A DNA stretch of 64,000 nucleotides from Bacteroidales bacterium (GTDB lineage: Bacteria; Bacteroidota; Bacteroidia; Bacteroidales; UBA932), in NCBI GenBank assembly GCA_017625535.1, contig JAGAKR010000021.1, forward strand, positions 1 through 64,000, written 5' to 3'. Shown piece by piece: positions 61,802-64,000 of this stretch. Position 1 is the first letter of the stretch, and each line of letters begins with the position of its first letter. Under the pieces are notes generated by a model. The model saw only the letters and a list, made by a program, of their open reading frames with translations, had not been told where the DNA came from and did no database searches. The translations under genes and the position numbers were made by a program.

Positions 61802-61969
61802 TCAATACGCAATGGGGAATTTCATATTATAATTTAACCCAAGAGATACAATACCAACAATTGTCCCCACAGAACCTATTGATGCACCCAAAGGTGGACC
61901 TATTACTGGAACTAATAAAGATGTTGCAAGACCAACGCCTTGTAATCCTAAAGATATAAGTTGGAATAA
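61802..61969 (-). pseudogene. Glycine-rich hydrophobic coding remnant
   Basis: A 55-codon open frame without a start codon reads as a long hydrophobic Gly-rich segment (GLQGVGLATSLLVPVIGPPL, then GASIGSVGTIVGIVSLGL) ending in KFPIAY and a stop. An in-frame TGA lies just before it and the stop of the 61982 gene a few codons before that. The composition recalls glycine-zipper or pore-forming segments of toxins. It could be the C-terminal relic of a toxin or bacteriocin-like gene. I do not recognise the family. Confidence 0.35.
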
Positions 61970-61981
61970 TCACACATATTT

Positions 61982-62404
61982 CTAATGATTTATAGGAATA
62001 CCCTTGTTTGATAAATCTGCTACAATAGCATTCTTTTCAGCTTTACCAACAAGAGTTGCTGTACAACTTGTAATTCTGTTTCCTGCTTTTATTTCCAATG
62101 AATATCCTTCTACACCTGCTCGTCTTATAGATATACTCTCTATTGAACCAAGTAAAAAATTCTTGTTGGAGCCAGAATCCTTTACATTAATGACTCTAAG
62201 TTCTTCATCATCCAATTCTATATATGTCTGATTGCTCCTGAGCATTACAGCATAGCTCAAGACTAAACCATATCCTGCAACTGCCTGAACAGGAAAAACT
62301 CCCTTATATATCCAGGCAGCCAAAATTGCAATTGTAAGGAATATCAGTATCCCATAAATAACATTATGGAAAACATTACTCTCCTTTTTGTATACTTTAA
62401 TCAT
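61982..62404 (-). CDS. Small two-helix membrane protein, immunity-like (copy 2)
   Basis: This is a 140-residue relative of the neighbours. N-terminus MIKVYKKESNVFHN is followed by two helices (about 14-32 and 36-54). A beta-rich domain comes next, with YIELDDEELRVINVKDSG, LLGSIESISIRRAG and SLEIKAGNRITSCTATL, closing with KNAIVADLSNKGIPIN. Its start overlaps the stop of the 62401 gene by ATGA, so translation is coupled. A near-identical fragment of its first 28 codons lies at 61193-61300. Probable immunity or envelope-protection gene; function unproven. Confidence 0.7.
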   Translation of the reverse strand: MIKVYKKESNVFHNVIYGILIFLTIAILAAWIYKGVFPVQAVAGYGLVLSYAVMLRSNQTYIELDDEELRVINVKDSGSNKNFLLGSIESISIRRAGVEGYSLEIKAGNRITSCTATLVGKAEKNAIVADLSNKGIPINH

Positions 62405-62874
62405 AAATCTTTCAAGTCTTTTGTTATTACCGTTACCCCTTTAGATTCCATAAAGGAAACTATCTCTTTCAAATCTTTTGGATCAACAAGGTCAATGCCG
62501 TAACAAGGAAAAAATTTATCTATATTATTCTTTCTCATCTTAATGATGTTAACCAAATATCCATTATTATACTCTATTCTGCAATAAGGGTATTGATGAA
62601 ATGTGTACGTTTTACACCATGATTTAAAAATACCATTAACAAGGACCACTCTATCTTCGTATAGTTCTATATAAAATAACAAGGAAACAACACTATATAT
62701 AGATGGTAGTGCCAATATCACCAATATAAAAAAAATTAAACACTCACGCCCCCCCCATTCCCAAAATGCAAGATTCTCATAATACATTGATAGTATATAT
62801 AATAGAAAAATAAGTGGTAAGATTTCCACTTTACATGTTGAACTTTTAAAGAATGATCTTCTATAAGTATTCAT
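62401..62874 (-). CDS. Small two-helix membrane protein, immunity-like (copy 3)
   Basis: This is a 157-residue protein with a basic start (MNTYRRSFFKS), two helices (about 17-35 and 48-68) and a C-terminal domain ending CYGIDLVDPKDLKEIVSFMESKG. It is related to the 61324 protein in layout and tail, and is the first intact gene of the minus-strand array. Base composition is much richer in A/T than the core genes. A frameshifted coding remnant lies 50 nt upstream in the same direction, where a toxin gene would be expected. Confidence 0.68.
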   Translation of the reverse strand: MNTYRRSFFKSSTCKVEILPLIFLLYILSMYYENLAFWEWGGRECLIFFILVILALPSIYSVVSLLFYIELYEDRVVLVNGIFKSWCKTYTFHQYPYCRIEYNNGYLVNIIKMRKNNIDKFFPCYGIDLVDPKDLKEIVSFMESKGVTVITKDLKDL

Positions 62875-62924
62875 AATTCTATATGTTATGCTATATATAC
62901 TAAGATACCATCGCCATTATTACC

Positions 62925-63199
62925 TCAATCTCCACCACCTGGGCCTCTGGTAATAATTCTCTCCTTACTCTTTATCTTCATTGGGCCAAGAATACCAAAT
63001 GCTTTCTTTGCATTTTCAAATCAACGTCATACCCCTCAAATACAGGATTCTTTGAATACTCAGCCTCATTCCACTGAGGTGTAAAATCGCCTGTGTAGAA
63101 TAAGTTGCTCTTTTTCTCCTGCACTTTATAACCTTTTGTAGTGAAATTATGATGGCAAAATAGAAAGTGGATAGATTTTGTCTCATAATTGTTTTGTTT
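62925..63199 (-). pseudogene. Frameshifted C-terminal coding remnant upstream of the immunity-like array
   Basis: One minus-strand frame (from 63199) reads GYKVQEKKSNLFYTGDFTPQ, then WNEAEYSKNPVFEGYDVDL, and then loses coding sense near 63015. The reading continues in another frame as AKKAFGILGPMKIKSKERII and TRGPGGGD with a stop at 62925. No start codon is present. The amino-acid composition and the continuation across the shift indicate a decayed protein end. A polymorphic-toxin C-terminus is possible because membrane immunity-like genes follow, but I cannot assign a family. Confidence 0.5.
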
Positions 63200-63322
63200 C
63201 TAAGTTATACATCCCTAAATATAATAATTATTATCAACATAATCATACTTCTTATATGACAGATGTCTCTCATACTCCATTTGCAGAAATATTGGTGCTA
63301 TGTTCAGCCTTCCACCAGGCTG
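63200..63322. other. Intergenic stretch without a gene
   Basis: AT-rich DNA between the decayed coding remnant and the first hairpin. A minus-strand frame without start (ending near 63216 with VDNNYYI) continues back through the hairpin. I regard it as chance or relic. No promoter or RNA gene is evident. Confidence 0.4.
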
Positions 63323-63414
63323 GCAATCTATTGCATCTGAGCCTGGCTCAGGAACTCGCCAACTGAAGTTGGCTCAAACAGGCCTGAGCCTGAAGGCTCA
63401 TCTGCAATGATTGC
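63323..63414. repeat. Long hairpin element, about 92 bp
   Basis: Nested complementary blocks fold the whole segment: GCAATC / GATTGC (63323-63328, 63409-63414), ATTGCA / TGCAAT, TGAGCC / GGCTCA, CTCAGG / CCTGAG, and an apical GCCAACT / AGTTGGC (63358-63364, 63367-63373). It could be a structured RNA, a palindromic repetitive element, or the end of a mobile element. A smaller dyad (GGATTCA / TGAATCC, 63467-63491) follows. Confidence 0.6.
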
Positions 63415-63526
63415 TTACGCCGTTCCAGGATTCACATAGCACCAATTTTCTGCCATTGCATATACCGGATTCATGCTGTGAATCTGAATCCATAATACTT
63501 TAAATACTTGAATCTGACATCTTGAC

Positions 63527-63747
63527 TGCATCCTTGATGTGGGGTATACATTGGCCCGAGGGAATGGATGATGAGGCGGTAAGTGAGGGGATAAAATTCA
63601 TTGTCTTGTGACGGCGTTTGTCTGACGACGTTAGGCCTCTGCAAGAGGACTAAAAGGAGGAGTTCGCCGTCAAGATGAATTTTATCCCTGAGCAGCCTCA
63701 TCACTCCCTGAGCGAGGGTCTATGTTATACCCTGAGTCAAGGATGCA
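63527..63747. repeat. Long inverted-repeat / hairpin element, about 221 bp
   Basis: The segment folds end to end. Outer arms TGCATCCTTGA (63527-63537) and TCAAGGATGCA (63737-63747) are perfect. Inward come GGGTATA..CAT / TATGTTATACCC, GATGAGGC / GCCTCATC, a perfect 14-bp GGGATAAAATTCAT / ATGAATTTTATCCC, TGACGGCG / CGCCGTCA, and an apical CCTCT / AGAGG. No transposase is linked. It may be a MITE-like element or a structured non-coding RNA. Minus-strand frames running through it look like by-products of the structure. Confidence 0.65.
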
Positions 63748-63830
63748 GGATAAATGTTGGAATAATCTGGCCCGGCGGAGATCTGGTAATACGGAAGGCC
63801 GGGAGCCGCACCCTGCGTGAGCAGTAAAAA

Positions 63831-63860
63831 AAAAGAGGACCCTGGTGAGGATCCTCTTTT
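63831..63860 (-). terminator. Rho-independent terminator of methylmalonyl-CoA mutase gene
   Basis: Stem AAAAGAGGA (63831-63839) / TCCTCTTTT (63852-63860) is followed on the minus strand by a run of nine or more T. It lies 24 nt past the mutase stop codon. Confidence 0.88.
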
Positions 63861-63883
63861 GTATGGTAATCTGAGGGTTCAGA

Positions 63884-64000
63884 TTAGAATTTCTGCATAA
63901 GCATCTCAACAATCTTGATTGCTGCATAGGCAACTGGAGTACCAGGGCCGAAGATTGCAGCAGCACCAGCTTTGTAAAGTGCATCGTAATCCTGAGCAGG
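63884..64000 (-). CDS. mutB: Methylmalonyl-CoA mutase, C-terminal end (partial)
   Basis: The last 38 codons of a gene that continues past the window edge. The residues include YKAGAAAIFGPGTPVAYAAI and the ending VEMLMQKF, matching the cobalamin-binding C-terminal domain of the large mutase subunit (IFGPGTxV motif). The enzyme interconverts succinyl-CoA and methylmalonyl-CoA in propionate formation and needs adenosylcobalamin. That links it to the B12 uptake genes at 28137-34716. The small chance remains that it is a related B12-dependent acyl-CoA mutase. Confidence 0.85.
   Translation of the reverse strand, partial: PAQDYDALYKAGAAAIFGPGTPVAYAAIKIVEMLMQKF

Noticed and set aside
63471-63704. 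A 77-codon minus-strand frame
   Set aside because: It lies inside the 221-bp hairpin and is explained by the inverted repeat; no start-site support or motif.
63323-63747. tmRNA, RNase P RNA, 6S RNA or CRISPR repeats in the hairpin region
   Set aside because: None of the conserved motifs I could look for is present, and there is no regular repeat-spacer pattern.
63682-63984. A 100-codon minus-strand frame overlapping the mutase end
   Set aside because: It is out of frame with the mutase C-terminus, crosses its terminator, and is a shadow.
1-64000. tRNA or rRNA genes
   Set aside because: No cloverleaf with TTC-loop signature or rRNA segment was noticed anywhere in the window.

Overview
This window looks like a chromosomal segment of a gut-type member of the Bacteroidales (phylum Bacteroidota). 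The evidence is the repeated -7 element TAnnTTTG in front of genes, the near absence of Shine-Dalgarno sequences except at rpsU and a few others, and family-typical genes: short-lid Adk, BtuB with a BtuG-like surface lipoprotein, NigD-like protein, OmpH/Skp tandem, and the GadB/GadC pair. Most of the window is core genome. I cannot assign a family or genus.

Layout. 1-485 holds no gene I recognise. 486-5836 (minus) is envelope biogenesis: two OmpH/Skp chaperones, BamA, UppS, then NadK. 5879-11131 (plus) has pdxJ, an OmpH-like lipoprotein, a glycosyltransferase, purC and a LysM protein. 11138-19755 (minus) has an Xaa-Pro aminopeptidase, nagB, recN, coaBC, rpoZ, bamD, trxB and a nucleoside-recognition membrane protein. 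19825-22594 is an ECF sigma factor with a membrane-anchored beta-barrel partner, divergent from a NigD-like lipoprotein across a strikingly symmetric promoter region. 22650-26743 is stress related: GadC/GadB acid resistance, a Fur-family regulator and rubrerythrin. 26829-34730 has a DMT transporter, a small orphan gene and cobalamin uptake: btuCD on plus, and btuB-btuG-btuF on minus behind a cobalamin riboswitch. 34751-47096 holds a YeiH-type transporter, a serine hydrolase, lplA, a PAP2 phosphatase, obg, adk, hpt, purE, a helix-hairpin-helix barrel protein, a racemase with a dicarboxylate/amino-acid symporter, HPF and a tyrosine recombinase. 47111-58555 has rpsU, leuA, a monomeric [FeFe] hydrogenase, the methionine/aspartate-family operon metY-metX-thrA-asd, and parE. 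58581-61114 has an acyltransferase and an acyl-CoA ligase.

The last 3 kb differ. From about 61190 to 63200 the DNA is AT-rich and holds three small two-helix membrane proteins related to one another, a nearly identical truncated copy of one of them, and two coding remnants. This resembles a tandem immunity array of a polymorphic toxin system. It is followed by two large DNA hairpins (63323-63414 and 63527-63747) and the C-terminal end of methylmalonyl-CoA mutase.

The most interesting signals are: (1) a 27-codon leader ORF with eight Met codons just ahead of metY, followed by mutually exclusive hairpins, which looks like translation-coupled attenuation of methionine synthesis; (2) a symmetric dyad exactly between two divergent -7 boxes at the ECF sigma locus; (3) the octamer TCCCGACA, which I found 22 times where about two are expected; (4) the AT-rich immunity-like array and its hairpins.
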